From an uncultured Alphaproteobacteria bacterium (GTDB lineage Bacteria; Pseudomonadota; Alphaproteobacteria; Caulobacterales; Caulobacteraceae), in NCBI GenBank assembly GCA_903892305.1, contig CAITHQ010000201.1, positions 1-44,945 on the forward strand: DNA of 44,945 bases, written 5' to 3'. Below are positions 26,588-35,127 of the stretch, piece by piece. Position numbers and translations under genes: made by a program. Within the stretch, counting starts at the first letter, position 1; each line of letters begins with the position of its first letter. The notes beneath the pieces are model-generated. The model worked only from the letters and a program-made list of their open reading frames with translations. It did not search any database and was not told the origin of the DNA.

Positions 26588-28557
26588 GAAGCCTTTGCCG
26601 CACGCTGACCTACCGCCAGACGTAGCCTGCGGTCAGACAGAGATAGAAAACCGCCAAGGGCCATGGTGAGCGGGCCAAGAAAGATCAGGATGGCCAGTGG
26701 GTTCCAATAGGCGCGCACCAGCCAGACCGGCGCGGTAGGTCCCATCCGGCGCTCTCCGAGCACCACATAAAGGTGGTTCAGGCCCAGGGTGCAGATGGCC
26801 ACTTCCGATGTGGTTTGTCCGCCTGCTGGATAAAACCTGCGCTCTGGCGACGGCCGACAAATGTCAACGCCGGCCCTTCGCGCCGTGATCATGCCGCGCT
26901 CGGCGTCGAAATTAGGGCCGTCAACCGCGGCGACACGGTCAAGGGTCAGTTCATAGGCCCCGACCTTCAACTGGCCGCCTATAGGCAGGGTTTCAGCCGC
27001 CTCAACCCGCCAACCGGTTTCGAAACAGGCGCCCAGGATAAAGACGCCAAGTCCGATATGGGCGAGGCTCATACCCCAAGCCCCGCGGGGCAGGCCCATC
27101 ACCCGCCTCCAGGACTCGCCTAGGGATACTCTCAGGAACCGGGTGCGCTCGGCGACCTCTGTGAGGGCTCCGAAGATAAGCCAGACCGCCAGCCCAAGGC
27201 CAGCACTGGCTAGGGCCTTACGTGGGCTAACCAAGGCGTAGATCAGGAGGGAAATGCCGACGCCGCTAAGTGCGGCAAAGATCAGTCTTTGATAGACGCC
27301 TTTTGCGTCGGCGCGCTTCCAAGACAGCAGCGGCCCTGCAGGTAGCAAAACGATCATGACCGCCATCAGCGGCAGGAAAATCAAGTTGAAGTAAGGCGCG
27401 CCGACTGAAATCGGGGTCCCAGAAACCGCTTCCCGGATAAGGGGAAAAAGGGTTCCCAGCAAGACCATCACAGTCGCTGTGGCGAGCAGGATATTGTTCA
27501 TGACCAGGGCGCTTTCACGGCTGATTGGCGCGAAAACCCCTCCAGGCGCAAGAACCGGCGCGCGCCATGCGAAAAGACTAAAGGCCGAACCGGCGGTCAG
27601 GGCCAGAATGCCAAGCAAGAGCGCGCCTCGGGTGGGATCAACGGCAAAGGCGTGGACCGAGGTCAAGACGCCAGAGCGGACCAGGAACGCTCCGAGCATC
27701 GAAAAGGTGAAGGCGGAGATCGCCAGAAACACCGTCCATCCCGGCAGGGCTCCACGTTTTTCCGTCACTACAGCCGAATGCAAGAGGGCTGTGGCGATAA
27801 GCCAAGGCATGAAGCTGGCATTTTCAACGGGGTCCCAGAACCACCAACCGCCCCAGCCGAGCTCGTAATAGGCCCAGAAGGATCCCATCATAATGCCGAT
27901 GGTCAGCAGGCTCCAGGCTGCCAGGGTCCAGGGCCTGACCCAGCGCGCCCAGGCGGCGTCGACACGCCCCTCAATGAGGGCGGCAACGGCCAAGGAAAAC
28001 ACCACCGAGAGCCCAACATAGCCCGCATAAAGGAAGGGCGGATGGACGGCCAGGGCTGGGTCTTGCAGTAGGGGATTAAGGGAATGTCCCTCGACTGGAA
28101 TCCGCGCCAACCGCAGGAAGGGATTGGACGCCAGAACCGTGTAGCCCAGAAATACACTACCAAGCACGCCCTGGGTCATGACAGCCAGGGACTTCAGACC
28201 CTTGGGAAGGTTGCGGCCAAAGCCGGCAATGGCCGATCCAAATCCTGTGAGGGCCAGGCACCAAAGAAGCATAGAGCCCTCATGGCTCCCCCAGGTTCCG
28301 GCGATCTTATAGAGTAAGGGCTTCTCGGTATGGGAATTGGCCACGACATTGGCCACCGAGAAATCCGAAGTGATGAAGGCATGCATCAAGGCCGAAAAGG
28401 CTAAGGCGACCGCTAGGAAGGCCGCAAGCGCCGCGCCCTCGCCGGCTCCAGCCAATATGGAGGACCGCCGCCAGCGGCCTATGCCGGAAAGGCCGGCCTG
28501 GGCCAGAGACAAGCAAAAAGCCAGGACCAGGGCGAAACTGCCAAATTCAACGATCAT
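26584..28557 (-). CDS. ccmF: Cytochrome c haem lyase CcmF
   Basis: A polytopic inner-membrane protein of 657 residues that ligates haem from holo-CcmE onto apocytochrome c. The tryptophan-rich haem-handling motif is visible as WGGWWFWDPVENASFMPW, preceded by GTWGSHEGSMLLW and NPLLQDPALAVHPPFLYAGY, all strongly conserved in CcmF. More than a dozen hydrophobic segments and a C-terminal periplasmic domain (GGQLKVGAYELTLDRV...) are present. It overlaps ccmE by four bases upstream and ccmH by four bases downstream. Confidence 0.97.
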   Translation of the reverse strand: MIVEFGSFALVLAFCLSLAQAGLSGIGRWRRSSILAGAGEGAALAAFLAVALAFSALMHAFITSDFSVANVVANSHTEKPLLYKIAGTWGSHEGSMLLWCLALTGFGSAIAGFGRNLPKGLKSLAVMTQGVLGSVFLGYTVLASNPFLRLARIPVEGHSLNPLLQDPALAVHPPFLYAGYVGLSVVFSLAVAALIEGRVDAAWARWVRPWTLAAWSLLTIGIMMGSFWAYYELGWGGWWFWDPVENASFMPWLIATALLHSAVVTEKRGALPGWTVFLAISAFTFSMLGAFLVRSGVLTSVHAFAVDPTRGALLLGILALTAGSAFSLFAWRAPVLAPGGVFAPISRESALVMNNILLATATVMVLLGTLFPLIREAVSGTPISVGAPYFNLIFLPLMAVMIVLLPAGPLLSWKRADAKGVYQRLIFAALSGVGISLLIYALVSPRKALASAGLGLAVWLIFGALTEVAERTRFLRVSLGESWRRVMGLPRGAWGMSLAHIGLGVFILGACFETGWRVEAAETLPIGGQLKVGAYELTLDRVAAVDGPNFDAERGMITARRAGVDICRPSPERRFYPAGGQTTSEVAICTLGLNHLYVVLGERRMGPTAPVWLVRAYWNPLAILIFLGPLTMALGGFLSLSDRRLRLAVGQRAAKAS

Positions 28558-29039
28558 TTCGAAGACCCATAGGTCGGCGCGCTGCCGTCACCCCGCCACT
28601 CCCCCTGCTTCTTTAGGGCGGCGGTCAGTTCCTTGGGCATGTAACGCTCATCGTGCTTTGCCAGCACCTGCTTGGCTTCAAAAACCCCGTCTGTGCGGAA
28701 ATGGCCAGTGGCGACAATCCCCTGCCCCTCGCGGAAGAGATCAGGGAGATCGCCTTGGAAAACGATGCGATCGGACATGGTCTGATCCAGGACGAGAAAT
28801 TCTACCTGACCATCACCATGCTTGATGACACTGCCGGTCTGGACGAGCCCGCCCAGTTGCACAGAGCGATTGGGAGGCGGATTGGCGGCGGCAGCCTGTG
28901 ATGGCGTGTAGAAGTAAGAAATGGAGTCCGAAAGACCCCAAAGAGTCAGGCCTACAGCCAAGACAAGCACAGGGGCGACAGCGGCAAGGATGATGAGGCG
29001 CCGACGGGCCTTAGGAGACTTGGGCAGCCAGCCGCTCAC
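28554..29039 (-). CDS. ccmE: Haem chaperone CcmE
   Basis: A 161-residue periplasmic haem carrier tethered by one N-terminal membrane segment (RRRLIILAAVAPVLVLAVGLTLWGL). The covalent haem-binding histidine is in VLAKHDERYMPKE (about H128, with the ligand Tyr four residues on); E. coli uses H130. The beta-barrel core includes RSVQLGGLVQTGSV and QGIVATGHF. It overlaps both ccmI and ccmF by four bases. The CcmABCD haem-export genes are not in this window, so they must lie elsewhere. Confidence 0.96.
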   Translation of the reverse strand: MSGWLPKSPKARRRLIILAAVAPVLVLAVGLTLWGLSDSISYFYTPSQAAAANPPPNRSVQLGGLVQTGSVIKHGDGQVEFLVLDQTMSDRIVFQGDLPDLFREGQGIVATGHFRTDGVFEAKQVLAKHDERYMPKELTAALKKQGEWRGDGSAPTYGSSK

Positions 29040-30127
29040 TTCATGGCCTCCGCCTTAGACGCAGCGTCCAATTGGGACATAATGTCGGCGCGTCCGCGAT
29101 ACCGTCCTCTGGCTTGGGCCAAGGCAGCATCCCGCGCAGAGGTATCGCCCAGGACCGCATAGGACCGAACCAGGCGCACCCACCCCTCTGGATCATCGGG
29201 GTTCGCTTTCAGCTTTTCAGCCAAGCCCGCCACCATGTTCCGGATCACACCCATTTGGTCGCCACCTGAAGCTGGCGAGGCGGAGGGCTGGGCAAGATGA
29301 GGCGAGAGCACCTCCTTGATCGACTGTTCCAAATCCTGCCGTCGGGGATCAGATGGCGGTAGTTCGGATTGCATGGCGCGAAGGATAGCGACGGCACCGT
29401 CTCGATCTCCCGCCTGATCCTTGCCACGGGCAAGGTGGAAACGTGCAGTCATAGACTTGGGATCGCGCTTAAGCGCTTCTTGGAAGGCATTCTGGGCGGC
29501 ACCAGCTTCTTGGCCATTGGCCTGCATCACCAGAACTTCGCCCAGCATTTCCCAGAGGTCGGATCTTTGGGGAGCCAGAACAATTGCTCGTCTCAGGGCC
29601 CGCGCGGCACCCGACAGATTTTCAGATTGCACCTCGGCCAGGGCCAAATAGCGAAAGCCCTCGGGATCTTGCCGCTGCGCTGTAACCTGCTTCAGGACAG
29701 CCACCATCTCTGGAGCGCTGAGGCCAGCTGGGGGGGCCGAGCGCCAGTGTGCGATCCGCCCAGCCATGGGCTGATCTCGGAAAGCTGGGCTTCCGACCAA
29801 AAGATAAAGGGCAAGGGCCGAGGCACCCGCCAGGGCGATGATAGCGCCCACCCATGGTCTTTGAGCAGTCGGGGCGGTCCATGGCGCAAAGGCTTGGTCC
29901 GCTGCCCCCAGCAGGCGACGACTGGCCTCGACCTTGGCGGTCGCGTGCTCGGTTTTGTCGATCAGGCCACTATCAGCCAGGGCATCCAGTTCCTTGAGCT
30001 GCCGACGATACACCTCAAGCGTCGGGTCGCTGGACCCGGCGTTGGACGCAGCACCGGCTGCGCGGAGCAGAATAATGACGGCAGCGGCGGCGGATAGGGC
30101 GCCCGCGGCGACCCACAGGGTGATCAT
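29036..30127 (-). CDS. ccmI: Cytochrome c biogenesis chaperone CcmI (CycH)
   Basis: A 363-residue protein that binds apocytochrome c and hands it to CcmH/CcmF. N-terminal membrane segment (ITLWVAAGALSAAAAVIILL), then the conserved VYRRQLKELDALADSGLIDKTEHATAKVEASRRLL, a second membrane segment (VGAIIALAGASALALYLLVG), and a periplasmic TPR domain (FRYLALAEVQSENLSGAARAL, LWEMLGEVLVMQ, PDDPEGWVRLVRSYAVLGD). It heads the ccmIEFH block, 43 bases after the unassigned gene at 30171-31541. The gap contains two near-tandem copies of GCTAAACC-like sequence. The ribosome site is weak. Confidence 0.93.
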   Translation of the reverse strand: MITLWVAAGALSAAAAVIILLRAAGAASNAGSSDPTLEVYRRQLKELDALADSGLIDKTEHATAKVEASRRLLGAADQAFAPWTAPTAQRPWVGAIIALAGASALALYLLVGSPAFRDQPMAGRIAHWRSAPPAGLSAPEMVAVLKQVTAQRQDPEGFRYLALAEVQSENLSGAARALRRAIVLAPQRSDLWEMLGEVLVMQANGQEAGAAQNAFQEALKRDPKSMTARFHLARGKDQAGDRDGAVAILRAMQSELPPSDPRRQDLEQSIKEVLSPHLAQPSASPASGGDQMGVIRNMVAGLAEKLKANPDDPEGWVRLVRSYAVLGDTSARDAALAQARGRYRGRADIMSQLDAASKAEAMK

Positions 30128-30170
30128 AGCGCCGGTTTAGCGGGTTTAGGCGGTTCGCGCGAGAGGGCGA

Positions 30171-31541
30171 TCAGCCATATTTGGCATTATCCCGTCTCGC
30201 ATTATCGGTGGCCGCGACAATGCGTCGACGAACCAGGTCGGCGCTGACCGAATCGCGCACAATCTCCAGGAACTCTGCGGCGTAAGTCAGGTGGGTGATA
30301 GCCAGCTCAAAGTCTTCGACCTCATTTTCGCGGATCAAGGCAAAACCATCCTCTGCATAGCGATCCAGATGGTCACTCGCAGATTCAGCAACCTCTTTTC
30401 GTGCGGTAGCAAAGCCAGCGGCAGACGCGATTGGCAGGATGGCGTCCATAAAGGCCAGAAGTGTTCTGACATTTTCAATGTCCTTCGCCTTGGGCGGCGT
30501 CGTCATCCTAGGCACCTTGCGGCTGTAATGTGCGCCTCGGACAGTGTGATAAGGCAAGGCAGTGGCAATCAATATCTCAGTCTTGCCGATCTGGGATTCG
30601 ACCGCTTGGGCCAGCGCCTGCTTTTGCTTCTGAACGCGTGCGCCCCAACCGGAAGCTCGATCGAGCTCGATACCCGCCTCTAGCTCGGCAATCGTTTTTG
30701 CTAATAGCTTGATGGTGTTAGCAGCCACGATCGCGTCTTCCGGCGTACCCTTATAGCTGAACCTGCCAAGCTCAACGAGACTCAGATCAATTGACTCCAT
30801 AATGCGATTTGGGAATGTCGAAAGTTCCGAATCCGCCAGATAGCGCTGGGTCGGTCGATCCATGACCAGCGAAATTAGCCGCAGGATCATCCAAGGCTCT
30901 TTCAAGCCTGCCGACAGCATTTCAAAGAGCAAGGGGCCATTATCCGCCGACAGTGCTGTCGCATCCTTGTAGATAACGCGAATTGAGGCTGCGCGTTCGT
31001 CATTGGGCCTTTCCACCCAATCGACCAACCTCATGGAGGCATCTCGAGCGAGGGGCGCGATGGACAAGCAGTCGCAAAAGATCTTCTCTAGCTTGCGACC
31101 TGAACCGTTTAGTTTTGCCGAAGCAGCAATATAGGCCTCTGACTTGAGGCTCCGTAGGCCTCGCTCAACACAGCTCAAGAGGTCATTTAACGGGTCCGCA
31201 CGCCTTTCAAACCCTGCAACCTCCATGAACTGTCGCATCTTGGCAACGCGATCAGGCTCGTCGTCCTTCAGAGCTTTCCAAAGCAGGATCAGTACTGATC
31301 TGGGAAAAACGAGATGGTTCCTAATCTTAGCTGGATCGTCAAACATATGCAGGACTGGTGCGAAGACGATGTCGCGCAAGCGGCGATCCTTCATCTCATC
31401 AGAAATGAGCGCACGAACTTCCATAAGGGTGGGGTCAAAGACGCCAGCAAGGGCTGAATGCAATCCGCCGACCACAGTGTCTGGAGACTTTGCCACCAGC
31501 ATCCGCAAGACGTCAATTTTTCGGCCCGACAGACGGGACAT
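30171..31541 (-). CDS. Hypothetical protein, 456 residues, AT-rich gene
   Basis: I do not recognise this protein. It appears soluble and almost entirely alpha-helical, with no signal peptide, no clear membrane segment and no catalytic motif that I can name. Leucine- and alanine-rich helices recur across its length, as in scaffold or helical-repeat proteins. I start it at the ATG at 31541; a TTG codon one position earlier (31544) is also open. Base composition differs from the surroundings: four 60-base lines (30541, 30961, 31261, 31381) have 28 to 32 G+C, about 50%, while a line in ccmI (29281) has 36. That suggests a different origin or selection. An AT-rich leader (31545-31640) probably holds its own promoter. 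It lies 43 bases before ccmI on the same strand, so read-through into ccm is possible. Confidence 0.8.
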   Translation of the reverse strand: MSRLSGRKIDVLRMLVAKSPDTVVGGLHSALAGVFDPTLMEVRALISDEMKDRRLRDIVFAPVLHMFDDPAKIRNHLVFPRSVLILLWKALKDDEPDRVAKMRQFMEVAGFERRADPLNDLLSCVERGLRSLKSEAYIAASAKLNGSGRKLEKIFCDCLSIAPLARDASMRLVDWVERPNDERAASIRVIYKDATALSADNGPLLFEMLSAGLKEPWMILRLISLVMDRPTQRYLADSELSTFPNRIMESIDLSLVELGRFSYKGTPEDAIVAANTIKLLAKTIAELEAGIELDRASGWGARVQKQKQALAQAVESQIGKTEILIATALPYHTVRGAHYSRKVPRMTTPPKAKDIENVRTLLAFMDAILPIASAAGFATARKEVAESASDHLDRYAEDGFALIRENEVEDFELAITHLTYAAEFLEIVRDSVSADLVRRRIVAATDNARRDNAKYG

Positions 31542-31544
31542 CAA

Positions 31545-31640
31545 CTATTCCGCGTATAATATTATTTATCGATCTTAATGATATTCTCTGAAGGTTAAGG
31601 CTATCCAAATTTTCAATCGATTACGGCCTGCCGCATTATG
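31545..31640 (-). promoter_or_regulatory. AT-rich upstream region, probable promoter of the 456-residue gene
   Basis: The line 31561-31620 has only 17 G+C in 60. On the minus strand, TATTATACG and AATATCATTAAG are possible -10 elements, and TTAACC is a CtrA half-site-like sequence, but no full TTAA-N7-TTAA box occurs. Also the 3' side of the upstream sensor kinase; no clear terminator seen. Confidence 0.35.
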
Positions 31641-31645
31641 AGATG

Positions 31646-33034
31646 TCAGGACAGGGCCCTTGGAAGGATCAGGGTGACCAAGAGGCCGCCAAGACGGGAG
31701 TCACCCAAGCTGAGAGAGCCACCATAGGATCGTATCAGGTCGTCGATGATGCTTAGGCCCAATCCAGATCCGGGTGCCGTTTCATCCAACCGAGCCCCTC
31801 TGGCCAGAACCGCAGCCCTTTGGTCTGGCGCTAGGCCGGGTCCATCGTCCTCAATGGTCAGGGTCAGTTGCTCATCGCTTTCAGCCTGGGCACGGACGCG
31901 GACTTTCGAGGCCCCCCACTTACAGGCGTTTTCCATGGCATTGCCAGCGAGCTCCAACAGGTCCTGGCGTTCGCCCAAGAAAAACAGGTCTTCGTCAGCG
32001 TCCCAGTCGATTCTCATGGGCTTGGCGGAATGTATGCGGCCCAAGGTTCGGGAAAGCTCATCGAGCACTTCAGCGACCGAGGTGCGTTCGCCAAGGCCCT
32101 GGGCCCGCGCCGCCGCGCGGGCGCGACGCAGGTGATGATCCACCTGAAGCCGCATGGCCTCAGCCTGTCGCGTAACAATACTAGCAAGGCCACCGGGCTG
32201 TAGATCGGCTTCGGCCAGCAAAACCGATAGGGGCGTCTTCAGCGCATGCGCTAGATTGCCCACATGCGTCCTCTGACGTTCAACAATATCCTGGTTGTGA
32301 GCCATGAGCGCGTTGAGTTCCTCGGCAAGCGGGGTCAGCTCTGTGGGATAGGCACCTAAGATCTGATCCGACTTTCCCCGCCGCACCTCGGCGATCTCCC
32401 GGCGGAGGGCAAAGAGCGGGGTCAAGCCCACGCGCACCTGTATGACCACGGCACCAACAAGACCGGCACCTAGCAAGAGCAGAACGATGGCGGTGGCGGT
32501 TGTGAAGCTACGAATATCGCGATCAAGGTCACGACGATCCTCCCCAACCATAAAGATCAGCGGGACGCGGCCGTTTGGCAATTTCACTTGAGAGGCGCGG
32601 GCCCGGAGCGGCTCTGACAGCGGCCCCCGCGCATCGAAACTGACCGGAGCACCGGGGTTAGCCGCCAGTCGCGACACGAGGTTTGCCGGCGCGCGCAATT
32701 CTGAATCCCATAGGGATCTGGACCGCACAAGAATGCGAATACCCCCGCCATCGGATGGCTGCGCGATCTGCCAATATTTTCCAGAATAAGCGCGTAGGGC
32801 CCGCAAATCGGTCAAGGCTGGAGCGACGACACTGCCATCGGACTTGATCGTCGATCCTGCCACCAGATTGTCGATCAGTTCGGCCAAGTTTTGATCAAAC
32901 CGCCTTAGCCCGGACTGCTGAAACAGCAGAACCATAACCAGGGCAGACGCAAATAAGGCCGCCAAAGACCAGCCAGCCGCCAAAAATACCAGGCGACGAA
33001 CAAGTGAGGGTCTATGGAAAACCTCCAAGGTCAC
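31646..33034 (-). CDS. PhoQ-like sensor histidine kinase
   Basis: An inner-membrane kinase of 462 residues. First membrane segment (LVFLAAGWSLAALFASALVMVLLF), a periplasmic domain of about 130 residues, second membrane segment (TTATAIVLLLLGAGLVGAVVIQV), and a HAMP-like linker. The dimerisation motif HVGNLAHALKTPLSVLLAEAD (His about 263) has the NLAHALKTPL form of the PhoQ group. The ATPase domain includes GNAMENACKWG, DDGPGLAPDQ and GSGLGLSIIDDL. Its start overlaps the regulator's stop by four bases. It is the last gene of a PepSY, regulator, kinase set. The signal is unknown; PhoQ relatives sense divalent cations or membrane stress. Confidence 0.92.
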   Translation of the reverse strand: MTLEVFHRPSLVRRLVFLAAGWSLAALFASALVMVLLFQQSGLRRFDQNLAELIDNLVAGSTIKSDGSVVAPALTDLRALRAYSGKYWQIAQPSDGGGIRILVRSRSLWDSELRAPANLVSRLAANPGAPVSFDARGPLSEPLRARASQVKLPNGRVPLIFMVGEDRRDLDRDIRSFTTATAIVLLLLGAGLVGAVVIQVRVGLTPLFALRREIAEVRRGKSDQILGAYPTELTPLAEELNALMAHNQDIVERQRTHVGNLAHALKTPLSVLLAEADLQPGGLASIVTRQAEAMRLQVDHHLRRARAAARAQGLGERTSVAEVLDELSRTLGRIHSAKPMRIDWDADEDLFFLGERQDLLELAGNAMENACKWGASKVRVRAQAESDEQLTLTIEDDGPGLAPDQRAAVLARGARLDETAPGSGLGLSIIDDLIRSYGGSLSLGDSRLGGLLVTLILPRALS

Positions 33035-33723
33035 GCGCTGCCCGCAGCGTCCTTAAGCTCGCTGGCTGGTGCCGTCAGGCGATACCCCAGGCCGCGAACC
33101 GTATCGATGCGATCTGATCCGATCTTCTTACGAACCCGACCGACAAAGACTTCGATCGTATTGGAGTCCCGATCAAAATCTTGATCATAAAGGTGCTCGA
33201 CCAATTCCGTCCTGCTGATCACGCGCCCCTGATGCATCATCAGATAGTGCAGCAGTCGATATTCCAGGGATGTCAGTCGGAGAGGTTCGCCATTGACGCT
33301 GACCCGGGCTGCGCGGGGATCAAGGCGCAGCGCCCCCACAGACAAGCTAGGGGCCGCATGGCCGGCGGACCGACGCAAGAGGGCGCGAAGTCGAGCTAAG
33401 AGTTCCTCGGTATGAAAGGGCTTGGTGAGATAGTCATCAGCGCCGGCGTCAAACCCGGCCACCTTCTCACTCCAGGCACCGCGTGCCGTGAGGATCAGGA
33501 CGGGGGTGGAGACATGCCCTCGTCGCCAACGCTCCAACACAGACACGCCGTCGACCTTGGGCAAGCCCAGATCCAGAATGACCGCATCATAGGGCTCAGT
33601 CTCGCCCAGAAACTGAGCGTCCTCGCCGTCAGGGGCATGGTCCACCACATAACCAGCATCGCCTAATGCACGCTTCAGCTGGCGCGATAGGTCCTGGTCG
33701 TCCTCGACAAGCAGAATACGCAT
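33031..33723 (-). CDS. PhoP-like OmpR-family response regulator
   Basis: 230 residues with receiver (MRILLVEDDQDLSRQLKRAL, Asp in DAVILDLGLPKVDG, Lys in YLTKPFHTEELLARLRALLRR) and winged-helix domain (TSLEYRLLHYLMMHQGRVISRTELVEHLYDQDFDRDSNTIEVFVGRVRKKIG). The DGVSVL and FHTEELLAR segments fit the PhoP/QseB branch. It begins nine bases after the PepSY gene stop and overlaps the kinase by four bases, so the three genes form a compact operon. Confidence 0.92.
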   Translation of the reverse strand: MRILLVEDDQDLSRQLKRALGDAGYVVDHAPDGEDAQFLGETEPYDAVILDLGLPKVDGVSVLERWRRGHVSTPVLILTARGAWSEKVAGFDAGADDYLTKPFHTEELLARLRALLRRSAGHAAPSLSVGALRLDPRAARVSVNGEPLRLTSLEYRLLHYLMMHQGRVISRTELVEHLYDQDFDRDSNTIEVFVGRVRKKIGSDRIDTVRGLGYRLTAPASELKDAAGSA

Positions 33724-33732
33724 GACTTGTCC

Positions 33733-34065
33733 CTAGCCCCCCTGGCGACCGATGATTTGACCGGACTGTGCGTCGACAATGACAATAATCAGCCGATTAT
33801 CGGGGGTCTGCCACTGCACGAAATAGGCAGCCCGCCCGCCATAGTCGCCCAAGGTGGTGTTCAATTGGCGGCCAGGCATGTGAGCGCCGATTTGGGCAAT
33901 GACCACCGAAAGCGGAACGTGCCGTCCGCCTCGAACCGCGTCTAGGGCGCGGTCTTGATCGGCATCGCCAAAGCCCTGGCGATCAAACCTGCGATTGCCC
34001 TGAGCCACGGCAGGATTGGAAATCCCGGCGATCAGCAGTCCAATTATGGCGAAGCGGCAAAACAT
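33733..34065 (-). CDS. Small exported PepSY-domain protein
   Basis: 110 residues with a signal peptide (MFCRFAIIGLLIAGISNPAVAQ) followed by a PepSY-like segment: HVPLSVVIAQIGAHMPGRQL, GRAAYFVQWQTPDNRLIIVIVDAQSGQIIG. PepSY proteins are periplasmic, and several modulate proteases or two-component sensors. As the first gene of an operon with a PhoP/PhoQ-like pair, it may adjust the kinase; that is inference. I take the start at 34065, because the frame upstream to 34251 runs antiparallel to the dnaJ end and lacks signal character. Ribosome site weak. Confidence 0.82.
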   Translation of the reverse strand: MFCRFAIIGLLIAGISNPAVAQGNRRFDRQGFGDADQDRALDAVRGGRHVPLSVVIAQIGAHMPGRQLNTTLGDYGGRAAYFVQWQTPDNRLIIVIVDAQSGQIIGRQGG

Positions 34066-34147
34066 AGGTTCAGGTCTAGGCCCCAATGGCTGAACCCAGT
34101 CTGAATGACTGATCGGTTTGCGCCTAGGCAAAAACGATCTTCCCCGC

Positions 34148-35035
34148 CTAGCGTTTTCTGGGCGTATAGGGCCGCTTAGCTCGCCATTTTTCTGCGAAGG
34201 CGATGAGGTCATCGTCCAGTATTTCGGGCAGGACCAGCAAAAGCCGCGCAATCAAATCACCGCGCCGACCCGCCGCATCCGACAGCCCCTTGCCCTTTAG
34301 CCTCAGGGATTGACCAGAATTTGCCCCCTTCGGAACCGTCAGTGTCACGGCCCCATCGGGTGTCGGCGCCTGCACCTTACCGCCGAGGATGGCGTCTGGA
34401 ATTGAGACCGGTAGATCCATAACCAGGCTTTCGCCCTCGCGACGGAAAATGGCGTGGGGTTTGATGATCAGTTCGATCAGGGCGTCCCCTGGGCCCGCGC
34501 GTCCGGGCGCACCCTGCCCCTTCAGGCGGAGGGACTGGCCGTCCTCAGCGCCCATTGGGATCGTCATGTCGATTGTGCGCCCATCTGAAAAGGAAATCCG
34601 CTTCTTGCCGCCATGAATGGCGTCTTCAAGGTCGATCTCAACCTTGGCCCGCACATCGGCACCGCGGGGCGCAAATCCAGCGCCACCCCGCCCCCGACCA
34701 AGGATGTCGCCAAAAAGGTCACTGAGGTCGACACCGTCAAAGGCAGCCCCTCTTTGTCCGCCGCCATAGCCTGCAGCACCAGGATTGCCGCCAAACCCTC
34801 GGAAGGTCTCACGTCCGTCAGCGTCAATTTCTCCTGCGTCAAACTTCTTGCGCTTGTCCACATCACCTAAGATGTCGAAGGCCGCGCTGACCTGCTTAAA
34901 GCGCTCCTCGGCAGCCTTATTGCCCGGATTCGTATCGGGGTGATGCTGCTTGGCGAGCTTATGGAAAGCCTTACGGATTTCGCTGGCGCTCGCACCTCGG
35001 GAAACGCCAAGCTCCAGATAAGGGTCACGCGCCAA
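34148..35035 (-). CDS. DnaJ-class co-chaperone, class B (CbpA-like), TTG start
   Basis: 295 residues. The J domain (PYLELGVSRGASASEIRKAFHKLAKQHHPDTNPG) has the HPD motif needed to stimulate DnaK ATPase. A glycine-rich linker (about 78-105) and a two-part substrate-binding C-terminal domain follow (VEIDLEDAIHGGKKRISF, VTLTVPKGANSGQSLRLKGKGL). There is no cysteine-rich zinc domain, which separates it from true DnaJ. The only start that gives the family N-terminus (MARDPY) is TTG at 35035. An in-frame stop lies six codons upstream, and GGAG is 10 bases away. A nine-codon frame (ATG at 35054) overlaps the start in another phase. Confidence 0.9.
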   Translation of the reverse strand: MARDPYLELGVSRGASASEIRKAFHKLAKQHHPDTNPGNKAAEERFKQVSAAFDILGDVDKRKKFDAGEIDADGRETFRGFGGNPGAAGYGGGQRGAAFDGVDLSDLFGDILGRGRGGAGFAPRGADVRAKVEIDLEDAIHGGKKRISFSDGRTIDMTIPMGAEDGQSLRLKGQGAPGRAGPGDALIELIIKPHAIFRREGESLVMDLPVSIPDAILGGKVQAPTPDGAVTLTVPKGANSGQSLRLKGKGLSDAAGRRGDLIARLLLVLPEILDDDLIAFAEKWRAKRPYTPRKR

Positions 35036-35054
35036 GGAACTGTTTCTCCATCAT

Positions 35055-35079
35055 CTGCCTGTTAGCACCACTTAGGCAG
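35055..35079 (-). promoter_or_regulatory. Leader hairpin before the DnaJ-class gene
   Basis: CTGCCT and AGGCAG (outer arms at 35074-35079 and 35055-35060) pair over 6 bp around a 13-base loop, directly before the GATGGAG ribosome site and TTG start. Too short to act as a terminator; could tune initiation. Confidence 0.25.
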
Positions 35080-35127
35080 TTTATGCTCCGGCGCAAGGGC
35101 AATTGTTGCAAAAATACAACATTGAAC

